NCBI RefSeq assembly: GCF_052065835.1
Contig: NZ_JBQHTG010000001.1
Span: forward strand, 558,001-622,000
Direction of reading: 5' to 3'
Source of the DNA: Laedolimicola sp934402125
Lineage (GTDB): Bacteria > Bacillota > Clostridia > Lachnospirales > Lachnospiraceae
Length of the DNA stretch: 64,000 bases
Shown in pieces: positions 35,419 through 42,750 of this stretch. A model generated the notes under the pieces. It searched no databases and had not been told where the DNA came from. It saw only the letters and a program-made list of their open reading frames with translations. The position numbers and the translations under genes are program-made. Every line of letters starts with the position of its first letter. Position 1 is the stretch's first letter.

Positions 35419-36414
35419 CTAAAATTCTACCGTCCGGAAACTTCCGTCCTCTTCGTTATAGAAAAATACCTTCTGGGACAACCGGTTCTCCTCCCCGCAG
35501 GTACGGTTCAAATGTTTCAGGCTCCGCAGAATCCGGATAGGAAGAGCACTTCCCGCCGGGTGGATACAGGCCTCATTGACACTGGTAAACGCCACGTAAA
35601 AGCTGCCGCCGGACAGCTTTGCCAGTCGCTCCTTCACCCCAGGATAAAACATGGCAATGGCTCCGTTCAGCCTCCGGGTGGTGGTCACAAGCGGCGCGCA
35701 CTCCGGACTCAGCTTCTGAATTTCGCTGTCCTCATCCATAAACATTCCCTTTTCACAGGGCGCATGGATACTGTCCACCGGATCCACATACAGTCTCGGG
35801 GGCGCGGCGGCATAGGTATTTCTCATGGCGTCCTCCCAGATTTGCTTCCGGGGCAGCTTCCAGCTGTCTGCCGTAACCCGGGGAACCTTGATGGTACCCA
35901 GCCCCTTTTCTCCCTCATACACGGTCAGATACAGCACCAGCGCCACATCTCCATACCGTTCATAGACGTATTGGCGCAGCTCCTGTCTGCAGTCCCGGAA
36001 GTAAAGCGGGCGAATCTGAAGTCTGTCCCGCACAGCCTCATAATTCCGCATCTGCTCCAGTACTCCTGTTTCTGCCATTTCCCGGGCTGTGTCAAGACTA
36101 TCCTTCACATATTGCCAGACGCTGTCCCAGCCCTTCTCCTCCTGCCGTTCATAGAGCTCCTCCAGGGAAAAGCGGGAAATCTGTGCCAGACGTTCCTCCT
36201 GGTTCTGTGTCACAGTCACATAGTCTCCAAGCAGCACCCCGGATTCCGTCCGGTAATAGCGCAGATTGGTCTCCCGGACAAAGGCTTCTTCATAGCCCTC
36301 GTCCCCTTCGGAAAGACCCTCCCGGTAAAACCGTATCTCCCCGGGTTTCATTCCCCACTCCTGCTTTTTAGAAAGCTGTGTAAGAAACCTGTCGCAAAAC
36401 TCCTGATATGTCAC
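35419..36414 (-). CDS. DUF5688-like protein of unknown function
   Basis: A 331-residue soluble protein with no membrane segment or signal peptide. It resembles the DUF5688 proteins frequent in Lachnospiraceae: an N-terminal MTYQEFCDRF helix, a middle region with REMAETGVLEQMRNYEAVRDRL, and a C-terminal stretch SSFYVAFTSVNEACIHP-like (GGSFYVAFTSVNEACIHP). Function is unknown. Translation starts at GTG 36414 behind an excellent AAGGAGGATATGGC. It stands alone after the cobalamin-regulated operon. Confidence 0.72.
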   Translation of the reverse strand: MTYQEFCDRFLTQLSKKQEWGMKPGEIRFYREGLSEGDEGYEEAFVRETNLRYYRTESGVLLGDYVTVTQNQEERLAQISRFSLEELYERQEEKGWDSVWQYVKDSLDTAREMAETGVLEQMRNYEAVRDRLQIRPLYFRDCRQELRQYVYERYGDVALVLYLTVYEGEKGLGTIKVPRVTADSWKLPRKQIWEDAMRNTYAAAPPRLYVDPVDSIHAPCEKGMFMDEDSEIQKLSPECAPLVTTTRRLNGAIAMFYPGVKERLAKLSGGSFYVAFTSVNEACIHPAGSALPIRILRSLKHLNRTCGEENRLSQKVFFYNEEDGSFRTVEF

Positions 36415-36481
36415 GCCATATCCTCCTTAAATTTAGCTGTATTGGTCCGAACCTTCAACCTCCTTATCTGACGTAAACGCT

Positions 36482-36514
36482 GGCCCATACGATTGCTCTT
36501 ATTTCGTATGGGCC
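36482..36514 (-). terminator. Hairpin after the cobalamin-regulated operon
   Basis: GGCCCATACG pairs with CGTATGGGCC, about 130 bp past the ABC ATPase stop. No T-run follows on the minus strand, so the terminator call is weak. Nothing else is evident in 36415-36641. Confidence 0.4.
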
Positions 36515-36641
36515 TTTCAAAAAAATCATGGGATCAATGGGGAAGAAATACCCCGGTGATACAAAAGATTCATCTGATACCAAAAGAATAGCATAGTGTA
36601 ATGGAATTGTAAATCAGTTCCGTTCGACAGGTTCCGCGAAG

Positions 36642-37748
36642 TTATTCCAGCTTTCCCTGTATTTTTGCGTAATTTCGCAGCTCCAGAAGACCTGCTGCCA
36701 CGCCGGCGTCCCCGCCTTCCGGCAGATCCACCGTACAGATTACACGCTCGCAGTTATCCACCAGACGCTTTGCCTCTGCCAGTGCCTCCGGGCTGATGGC
36801 CTGAAAGGCCGGAATACTGACGATCGATGCCGCCAGAGCCTTTGCGGAGGGGTAGTCCAGATCATTTTCCCAGAGAATTCCGGCCGCAAAGGGAAGCTGC
36901 TCCCGCTGCAGTCTCCGGAATACCGCCGTCCCGGTGCCGTTTCCGGCCAGCACAAAGACCTTCGGCTCCCCGGACGCCGCCGGAAGCTCCAGATCTCCGG
37001 TCAGCTCGTCGTAGGTTCCCACCGTCATGCCATACAGCTTCGGAATATAGCCTTCTGTGAAGATCTCCTCCGGCGTGCCGAACCGATCCACCTTATCTCC
37101 CCGGACGCAGGCAATCTTATCCGAGATACGGCCCGCCAGATCAAGCTCATGCAGGGACATGATAACCGACAGATTTCTGTTTCGGGACATATCCTGGATA
37201 ATGGAAAGAAATTCCAGCTTGTAACGAATATCCAGAAAGGAGGTAGGCTCGTCCAGCACGATGATATCCGGCTGCTGACAGAGGGCCCGGGCCAGCATGA
37301 CCCGCTGCTTCTGTCCGTCGCTGGTCTTTGTGAAATCCCGGTCCGCCAGTTCGTGAATGTGCACCAGCTCCATGGCCTCCTCCACCACGTCCCAGTCCTC
37401 CCCGGACAGTACGCCGAATTTTCCCGTGTAGGGATAGCGGCCTGTGGCCACCACATCCCGGCAGGTCATCATCTCCGGGCGTACCCGCTCTGTCAATACG
37501 ACGGAAAGCTTCCGGGACAGTTCCTTTCCGCTTAATTCCTCCATCTTCTTCCCGTCCAGCACCGCCACGCCACCCAAGGGTACCAGCTGCCGGATAATGC
37601 TTTTCAGAATGGTGGTTTTTCCCGCTCCGTTGGGGCCGATCAGCGTCAGAATCTCGCCCTTTTTCAGACTGATTTCAATATTCCGGATCAGAGGAACGCC
37701 ATGGTAGCCCACCGTCAGTCCTTCCGTATGAAAATAATACGTATCCAT
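36642..37748 (-). CDS. ABC importer ATPase, FecE/BtuD type, with C-terminal extension
   Basis: Energises uptake of a corrinoid, heme or siderophore-like ligand. The 368 residues from ATG 37748 (preceded by AGGGGGAATAGTC) hold a standard nucleotide-binding domain. Walker A is GPNGAGKTT (near 32-40) and Walker B is IIVLDEPTSFLD. The ABC signature is TSDGQKQR rather than LSGGQ, an unusual departure. After about residue 260 there is an extra domain of about 110 residues (NGTGTAVFRRLQREQLP ...) of Rossmann-like character, unknown role. It abuts the permease gene (2 bp gap) and is last in the cobalamin-riboswitch operon. Confidence 0.9.
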   Translation of the reverse strand: MDTYYFHTEGLTVGYHGVPLIRNIEISLKKGEILTLIGPNGAGKTTILKSIIRQLVPLGGVAVLDGKKMEELSGKELSRKLSVVLTERVRPEMMTCRDVVATGRYPYTGKFGVLSGEDWDVVEEAMELVHIHELADRDFTKTSDGQKQRVMLARALCQQPDIIVLDEPTSFLDIRYKLEFLSIIQDMSRNRNLSVIMSLHELDLAGRISDKIACVRGDKVDRFGTPEEIFTEGYIPKLYGMTVGTYDELTGDLELPAASGEPKVFVLAGNGTGTAVFRRLQREQLPFAAGILWENDLDYPSAKALAASIVSIPAFQAISPEALAEAKRLVDNCERVICTVDLPEGGDAGVAAGLLELRNYAKIQGKLE

Positions 37749-37750
37749 GA

Positions 37751-38794
37751 CTATTCCCCCTTCTCTTTCTTTCTGTGAATCATAATATAGATCACCACCG
37801 GCGCGCCGAATACTGCCGTCACCGTACTGATGGACAGCTCGGTGGGGGCAAACATGGTCCGGGCCAGCAGGTCGCAGAACAGACAGAAGGCTGCTCCGCC
37901 CAAGAAGCAGGCCGGGATCATCAGGATCGGCTTCGCCGTTCCGAACAGATTTTTCACCAGATGGGGCACCGCGATTCCCACAAAGGAAACAGGACCCGCA
38001 AAGGCCGTCACACAGGCAGACAGGACGCTGGATAAAAGCACCAGCAGAATCCGGAAAAGCTGCACATTCAGGCCCATATTTTTCGCATAGGCCTCGCCCA
38101 TCTGGTAAGCGCTGATGGGCTTGGACATCAGAAATACACAGATGGCCGTGATACACACTACGATAGCCATAATCAGCACGTTATCCCAGGTCATACCGGA
38201 AAAGCTTCCCTTGGACCAGTTGTGGAGATTGACGATATCTGCGTCGTCCGCAAAGGTAACCACAAAGTCCGTCACTGCCGAACAGATATAGCCGATCATG
38301 ACACCGCTGACGATCAGCATGGACATCTGATCCAGTACCCGGGACATGAGAATCACAAAGCCCATACAGATCATGGAGCCCACAAAGGCCGCACCAATCA
38401 TCACCCAGGAGCTTACACGCAGGGCATTTCCCAGGGACGCCACCATCACCAGGGCCACCACCAGCTTGGCACCGGAGGAGATACCCAGGGTAAAGGGGCC
38501 TGCGATGGGGTTGTGGAAGAAGGTCTGCAACAGATACCCTGACAGGGCCAGTCCGCCGCCCAGAATACCTGCCGCAGCCGCCCTGGGGAAACGGATTCCC
38601 ATAACGATATCCGTATAGGTATCACTGCTTCCGTTTTTTCCCAGAATCCGTGGAATCTCCTGAAGGGGAATCGTTACGGTTCCGATACAGATGCTTAAGA
38701 CCAGAAATACCAGCACCAGCAAGGCCAATATGAAAAAGGCCGCCCCGTATCGTCCTCTGTTTCCGGCATTGCTGCCGCCTGTCACCCGGTTCAT
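37751..38794 (-). CDS. ABC importer permease, FecCD/BtuC family
   Basis: Membrane subunit of a type II ABC importer. The 347 residues carry about ten helices. FecCD signatures are the early GIRFPRAAAAGILGGGLALSG and PIAGPFTLGISSGA. The late GPVSFVGIAVPHLVKNLFG is the coupling-helix region that contacts the ATPase. Family members carry cobalamin, heme or Fe-siderophores; the riboswitch upstream argues for a corrinoid or cobalt-linked ligand. The ATG at 38794 lies 34 bp after the binding-protein stop. Confidence 0.93.
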   Translation of the reverse strand: MNRVTGGSNAGNRGRYGAAFFILALLVLVFLVLSICIGTVTIPLQEIPRILGKNGSSDTYTDIVMGIRFPRAAAAGILGGGLALSGYLLQTFFHNPIAGPFTLGISSGAKLVVALVMVASLGNALRVSSWVMIGAAFVGSMICMGFVILMSRVLDQMSMLIVSGVMIGYICSAVTDFVVTFADDADIVNLHNWSKGSFSGMTWDNVLIMAIVVCITAICVFLMSKPISAYQMGEAYAKNMGLNVQLFRILLVLLSSVLSACVTAFAGPVSFVGIAVPHLVKNLFGTAKPILMIPACFLGGAAFCLFCDLLARTMFAPTELSISTVTAVFGAPVVIYIMIHRKKEKGE

Positions 38795-38828
38795 GTCTAT
38801 CTTCTTCCTCCTGTCTCTTCTCTCATGC

Positions 38829-39974
38829 TCAGTTTAGCTTATACAGGTATGTCAGATCCCCATCGTCCCCCGTCAGCATCCGGTGGATATCGGAGATAAT
38901 CGTTCCCAGCTCCATGGTAGACTGGTACAGATTCTTCGTCGTACAGTACACATGATCCTCCTGCACTGCCCGGAATTTCTGAAGCAGCGGGCTCTTCGCC
39001 AGCAGATCCTCCATGGAGGACAGCTCTCCTTCGATGGTACTGTTGTAAATGATATAATCCGCGTCCTTTGCTCCTGCGTAGAATTCCTCCATCTGCATGG
39101 ACATCGTCGAGGTCGCGTCCTCTTCGCTTCCCAGATTCTGGAAGATATAGCTTCCCCCTGCCAGCTCAATCATCTTCGGCAGATAATCCGCTGATTTCCG
39201 CACATTTGCCTCGCCGGTACTGGTAATATAGAAAAAGGCCACGGTCTTGCCGGTAGCTTTCTCACCGCTGATTGCTTTAAAAGCGTCGGCTTCTCTGGCA
39301 AAGGCCGCCTCCGCTTCTTCCTCATGCCCGGTCAGAAGTCCGTAAAGCTTCACCCACTCGGTCCGGCCCAGCGGCTCCGGCTCGTAGCTGGAATGATCCA
39401 CCAGAACCGGGATCCCGAATTTCTCAAGCTGCTCCTTTACCTCCGGCGTATGGGAAATCATGGTATTCTCAATGGCCAGCCCGCAGTGTTCTGCCAGGAT
39501 CTGCTCATAATCCGGCGCGGAATATTTGCCTGCGTAGAGAATGCTGCCATTTTCCATGGCGTTCTTCGCTTCCTCGATATACCAGCCCTCCGCCTTCGTT
39601 CCGCTAAAGCGGACGCTGTCCAGGGCGTCCAGGGATACGAACATATCCATGGCTGCCGTGGCTACCAGATATATATTCTGAATGGGCTGTCTCAGAACCG
39701 TGATATCCGAATCCAGATCCTCCGGCGCTTCTTTTCCTTCCGGAACCACCAGAAAGCGTCCGTCATCCGCAATCGTCACCAGCTCATAACCGCCCTCGTA
39801 ATTGTCTACGGTAAATTTCTGCGCGTACTCCAGCTTCATGCTGTCCGTCCAGGTCAGCTCTTTACTGATTTCTGTGTCGCGCTTTTTCTCTGCTCCGCCG
39901 CCACCCGCTGATCCGCAGGCCGCTGTCAGGCACAAGGCCAGACACAGCAGCAGCGCCGTCCATTTCTTTTTCAT
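38829..39974 (-). CDS. ABC importer substrate-binding lipoprotein (BtuF/FhuD-like)
   Basis: Lipid-anchored receptor for the importer. The 381 residues begin with a lipoprotein signal (LCLALCLTAAC, lipid on Cys20) and a short Gly-rich linker. Two lobes of the Peripla_BP_2 fold follow, around KKIPVLVDHSSYEPEPLGRTEW-type residues (IPVLVDHSSYEPEPL). The protein is somewhat longer than typical BtuF. Its ATG overlaps the stop of the preceding gene by 4 bp, so production is coupled to that surface protein. Ligand identity is inferred only from operon control. Confidence 0.88.
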   Translation of the reverse strand: MKKKWTALLLCLALCLTAACGSAGGGGAEKKRDTEISKELTWTDSMKLEYAQKFTVDNYEGGYELVTIADDGRFLVVPEGKEAPEDLDSDITVLRQPIQNIYLVATAAMDMFVSLDALDSVRFSGTKAEGWYIEEAKNAMENGSILYAGKYSAPDYEQILAEHCGLAIENTMISHTPEVKEQLEKFGIPVLVDHSSYEPEPLGRTEWVKLYGLLTGHEEEAEAAFAREADAFKAISGEKATGKTVAFFYITSTGEANVRKSADYLPKMIELAGGSYIFQNLGSEEDATSTMSMQMEEFYAGAKDADYIIYNSTIEGELSSMEDLLAKSPLLQKFRAVQEDHVYCTTKNLYQSTMELGTIISDIHRMLTGDDGDLTYLYKLN

Positions 39975-40429
39975 GCCTTTGTATTCCTCTTTTTCTGAAT
40001 CACGGTTGCCGCAATCCCTGCCGCTACCGCCACAAGAATGATTCCCGCCGCAGCCATACCTGCGCTCTGATTTCCGTTACCGCTTCCTTTGCCGGTCTGA
40101 ATAGAATCCGACGCAAAGGTCAGGGTATACTCCACCTCGTGGGGCGTACTCATGGCTGTGGTATCGCCGATTACGGGGATCTCCTCGTCAAATACCTCCA
40201 CCGGAATTTCAAAAACAGAGTGTTCCTCTCTGCTTACCGGAAGATATTTTTCTCCGTCCACCACCATATAATCATAATGATTGCTGCTCCAGGTAATCTC
40301 TGCCATCGCCTGTCCGTCCTCTACGGACAGTTCCGTAGGGCTTTCTATGGTTGCCCTTCCGCTTCCGCCCTCCAGGCTTACCTCTACGGTGTAGCTGCCG
40401 TCCTCAAGCTGTAATTCTCCAAGTGTCAT
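39971..40429 (-). CDS. Small C-terminally membrane-anchored protein with beta-rich domain
   Basis: No named family recognised. From ATG 40429 (AAAGAGG nine bases upstream) it is 152 residues. It has a beta-rich domain of about 100 residues starting LEDGSYTVEVSLEGG and ending FEIPVEVFDEEIPV ... VEYTLTF, then a Gly/Asn/Ser linker. A single helix (AGMAAAGIILVAVAAGIAA) and the basic end QKKRNTKA follow. The charge pattern places the domain outside, yet no N-terminal signal peptide is visible. The in-frame TTG at 40456 adds only basic residues. The domain resembles that of the next lipoprotein upstream. Confidence 0.7.
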   Translation of the reverse strand: MTLGELQLEDGSYTVEVSLEGGSGRATIESPTELSVEDGQAMAEITWSSNHYDYMVVDGEKYLPVSREEHSVFEIPVEVFDEEIPVIGDTTAMSTPHEVEYTLTFASDSIQTGKGSGNGNQSAGMAAAGIILVAVAAGIAATVIQKKRNTKA

Positions 40430-40456
40430 CCTGCTCATCCTCTTTCTATGGAACAA

Positions 40457-40498
40457 GGGGGCTGCCGCAAAACGTTCTGCACATTCTACAACAGCCCC
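40457..40498 (-). other. Hairpin between the two surface-protein genes
   Basis: GGGGCTG pairs with CAGCCCC around a 28-nt loop, with no T-run. It may set the ratio of the genes on either side. It resembles the ends of the element at 26362-26469. Confidence 0.45.
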
Positions 40499-40527
40499 TG
40501 CATGTTATTGTTCGCTTTTTCTAAAAC

Positions 40528-41097
40528 CTAGTCCTGAAGAAGCTCCGGATTGGATACGCTGACCTTATGGTCATACCATACGCCCTTGGTTCCGATCAGC
40601 GCCAGGTCAAATTCCTCGTCCAGTGCGGGAACCGGTACGTCGAAGGCATTGGCCTCCTCCGGTTCTGTACCATCGCCGAAATCTACGGTCTCTACGGTCG
40701 GCTGCAGAAGCTCTGCGCCGTCCTTCTGGGCATCCTCTGCCAGACCTTCATACAGATTCACAATGTTCTTGGAAGGCATAACCACATGAATGGTCATCTG
40801 TCCGTCCTTTACGGTCAGCGTTCCCTTTCCCTCGTAAAATTCATTTACATGGAACATACTGCTGTCTGTATTGAAATCTGCGGTGTAAACGCCGTCCTCC
40901 AGTGTCACAGCTGCAGCTTCTTCTGAATCAGCCTTTTCCGGCTCCGCCGTTTCTTCTGTCTTTGCAGTTTCCTCATCGGAGCTTTCCGCCTCTGTGGTAG
41001 TCTCTGCAGCCGGCGTCTCAGCCTTGCTGCCGCATCCCATCAGCAGTGCGCAGCTTATAACTGCCATTCCCATTAACGCGATGATTTTCTTCTTCAT
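40528..41097 (-). CDS. Lipoprotein with beta-rich domain, cobalamin-regulated
   Basis: A 189-residue lipoprotein: signal peptide ending LLMGC (lipid on Cys22), an acidic Glu/Thr linker to about residue 64, then a domain beginning LEDGVYTADFNTDSSMF. The domain runs through GTLTVKDGQMTIHVVMPSKN to FDVPVPALDEEFDLALIGTK and WYDHKVSV. The order of these blocks matches the 152-aa protein downstream (DG.Y / V.DGQA.. / FEIPV.. / EVEYTLTF), so the two are probably paralogous. The family is not recognised. A ligand-binding role at the surface, comparable in logic to NEAT proteins for heme, is a hypothesis. Confidence 0.75.
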   Translation of the reverse strand: MKKKIIALMGMAVISCALLMGCGSKAETPAAETTTEAESSDEETAKTEETAEPEKADSEEAAAVTLEDGVYTADFNTDSSMFHVNEFYEGKGTLTVKDGQMTIHVVMPSKNIVNLYEGLAEDAQKDGAELLQPTVETVDFGDGTEPEEANAFDVPVPALDEEFDLALIGTKGVWYDHKVSVSNPELLQD

Positions 41098-41122
41098 TTC
41101 TTTTCTTGTCCTTTATCCTTAC

Positions 41123-42346
41123 TTATTTCATAGCCTCTGCGGTATGAGCAACATAGAGATTCTGGATTGCCTCGATCTCGCCCAGACCTGCGATCTGGCA
41201 GTCTACGCTCTCGAACTTGCCGGATGCGTTGAACATACTCTTCCAGGAATCGTCATCGTCGCCTGCCATGTCGTTGTTTGCATGGTCGCCGGCAACTACC
41301 ATCAGCGGACGAAGTACAACCTTGGTGTAACCAGCCTCTGCAACTGCGTTAATCACATTCTCGCATGCAGTCTCTTCCGGCTCGCCCTCTACGGTTCCGA
41401 TAAATACGTTCTCATATCCCAGATCCTTCATCTGTGCCTGCATCTGGCTGTAGGACACCTTTGCGTTATGGGAGGTACCATGACCCATAAATACGAATGC
41501 CACGCCATCTTCCTTTGCTGCATCCAGAGTATCAAAACCAGCCGTCTTTACAGCCTCAGCAGTAATAGCCTCGGCAACAGCCTTCTTGTCTGCGTTGATT
41601 GCGGAAGCGTCTGCTCCAACCTCGCCCAGAAGCGGCTCAGCTACCTTTACAGACTCAAATTTATCTTTGTATGCGTCTACCGCCTCCATCAGCTCGTCGT
41701 ACTCAGCGCCGTGCATCAGATGGGTCGGCTGTACTACCAGGTTCTTTACGCCGTTGGCAACTGCGCGATCCAGAGCCTGATCCATGTTGTCAATTGCCTC
41801 GCCGTCGCGGGCCTGGATATGATTGATGATGATCTGTGCGGTAAAGGCACGTCTTACGGACCAGTCCGGATTTGCCTCTGCCAGAGCGTCCTCGATACCC
41901 TTGATATCAGCTACACGGCTGTCATTGAAGGAAGTACCAAAACTTACTACCAGCAGCTCGTTCTCGCCGATCTCGTCCTGGTTTCTCGGATCATCCTTGG
42001 AAGCGTCTCCGGTGTCGCGTCCGAAGTAATCCGGATCAGCGTTCTCGCCCTCTACCAGCTCCTTCTGAGCGTCTGTCAGAGCGTCCCATGCTTCCTTGGC
42101 TGCCTTACAGTCAGCGTCTGTGGTCTCTGTTCTCTCCTGAACATAGATCTTATCAATCAGGGCTGCTACGTTGTCAGCTGCCTCCTGATCTGCGTCCGCG
42201 TCGTCTGCAGTCTCCTCTGCAGCTTCTGTGGTCTCTTCCGTAGTAGTAGTGTCTGCAGCCGGCGTCTCAGCCTTGCTGCCGCAGCCTGCCAGCATGGATG
42301 CTGTCAGAGTGGTTACGCATAAGAGTGTTACAAGTTTCTTTTTCAT
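41123..42346 (-). CDS. cbiK: Lipid-anchored CbiK-type cobaltochelatase
   Basis: A class II chelatase of the CbiK family, normally inserting Co2+ into sirohydrochlorin in anaerobic cobalamin synthesis. The 407 residues begin with a lipoprotein signal (MLAGC, Cys22), an acidic linker and a small helical region (ALTDAQKELV) before the CbiK fold starting near residue 130 (LLVVSFGTSFND). Candidate metal ligands are His209 in QPTHLMHG, Glu237 in KVAEPLLG and His289 in MGHGTSH; a further CbiK block is MVVAGDHANNDMAG. CbiK is usually cytosolic, and an exported form is known from Desulfovibrio. It is first in the operon, behind the cobalamin riboswitch. Confidence 0.9.
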   Translation of the reverse strand: MKKKLVTLLCVTTLTASMLAGCGSKAETPAADTTTTEETTEAAEETADDADADQEAADNVAALIDKIYVQERTETTDADCKAAKEAWDALTDAQKELVEGENADPDYFGRDTGDASKDDPRNQDEIGENELLVVSFGTSFNDSRVADIKGIEDALAEANPDWSVRRAFTAQIIINHIQARDGEAIDNMDQALDRAVANGVKNLVVQPTHLMHGAEYDELMEAVDAYKDKFESVKVAEPLLGEVGADASAINADKKAVAEAITAEAVKTAGFDTLDAAKEDGVAFVFMGHGTSHNAKVSYSQMQAQMKDLGYENVFIGTVEGEPEETACENVINAVAEAGYTKVVLRPLMVVAGDHANNDMAGDDDDSWKSMFNASGKFESVDCQIAGLGEIEAIQNLYVAHTAEAMK

Positions 42347-42405
42347 CTTTCTTTTCCTCCCCGAAGGTAATTTTGGATTTCTGAATTAAACAGGAAAATC
42401 GGGGA

Positions 42406-42439
42406 TAAAAAAATCCGACGATCGAATGGATCGTCGGAT
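42406..42439 (-). terminator. Riboswitch-controlled terminator before cbiK
   Basis: ATCCGACGATC pairs with GATCGTCGGAT (11 bp), followed on the minus strand by seven T. It lies between the aptamer and the cbiK start, as expected for termination when cobalamin is bound. Confidence 0.9.
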
Positions 42440-42514
42440 CTCAGTTGTTCCTGATTTCTATTTCTTCATTCGGTACAATCAATCTTCGTGATCCGGAATA
42501 AAATTTATTCCCCG

Positions 42515-42690
42515 CACCACAGTCTGGCAGGTCTCCTGGCTTACAGTACTATCGCGTCTTGCCGTCTTCCCGATGACTCAGTGACGTAATGGCAATCCAC
42601 TCCTGCTTACAGTGACGAGATCGCGCAGGATTCTCACCTGCTTCCCTATTCTCCGTTTTTTGAAACGGCACCAGCTGCTTCCTATTTAAT
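42515..42690 (-). ncRNA. Cobalamin riboswitch
   Basis: The minus strand contains the canonical B12-box AAGCCAGGAGACCTGCC and, upstream, GTCACTGTAAGCAGGAG and GGTGAGAATCCTGC. These blocks occur in the order expected of cobalamin aptamers. A promoter precedes it and an intrinsic terminator follows, so it should shut off the six genes 42346-36642 when cobalamin is abundant. The boundaries are approximate. Confidence 0.93.
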
Positions 42691-42709
42691 TTTCACAACC
42701 TACACCTGT

Positions 42710-42737
42710 AGTATAACAGGCTTTTTAAAATAATCAA
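42710..42737 (-). promoter_or_regulatory. Promoter of the cobalamin-regulated operon
   Basis: Minus-strand TTGATT, 16 bp, TATACT, about 20 bp before the riboswitch. Confidence 0.65.
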
Positions 42738-42750
42738 CTGTTTTCCGCGA

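Noticed and set aside
37749..38156. N-terminal extension of the ABC ATPase frame to 504 residues.
   Set aside because: It overlaps the permease gene in another frame and lacks ABC sequence; the ATG at 37748 with AGGGGGAATAGTC is the proper start.
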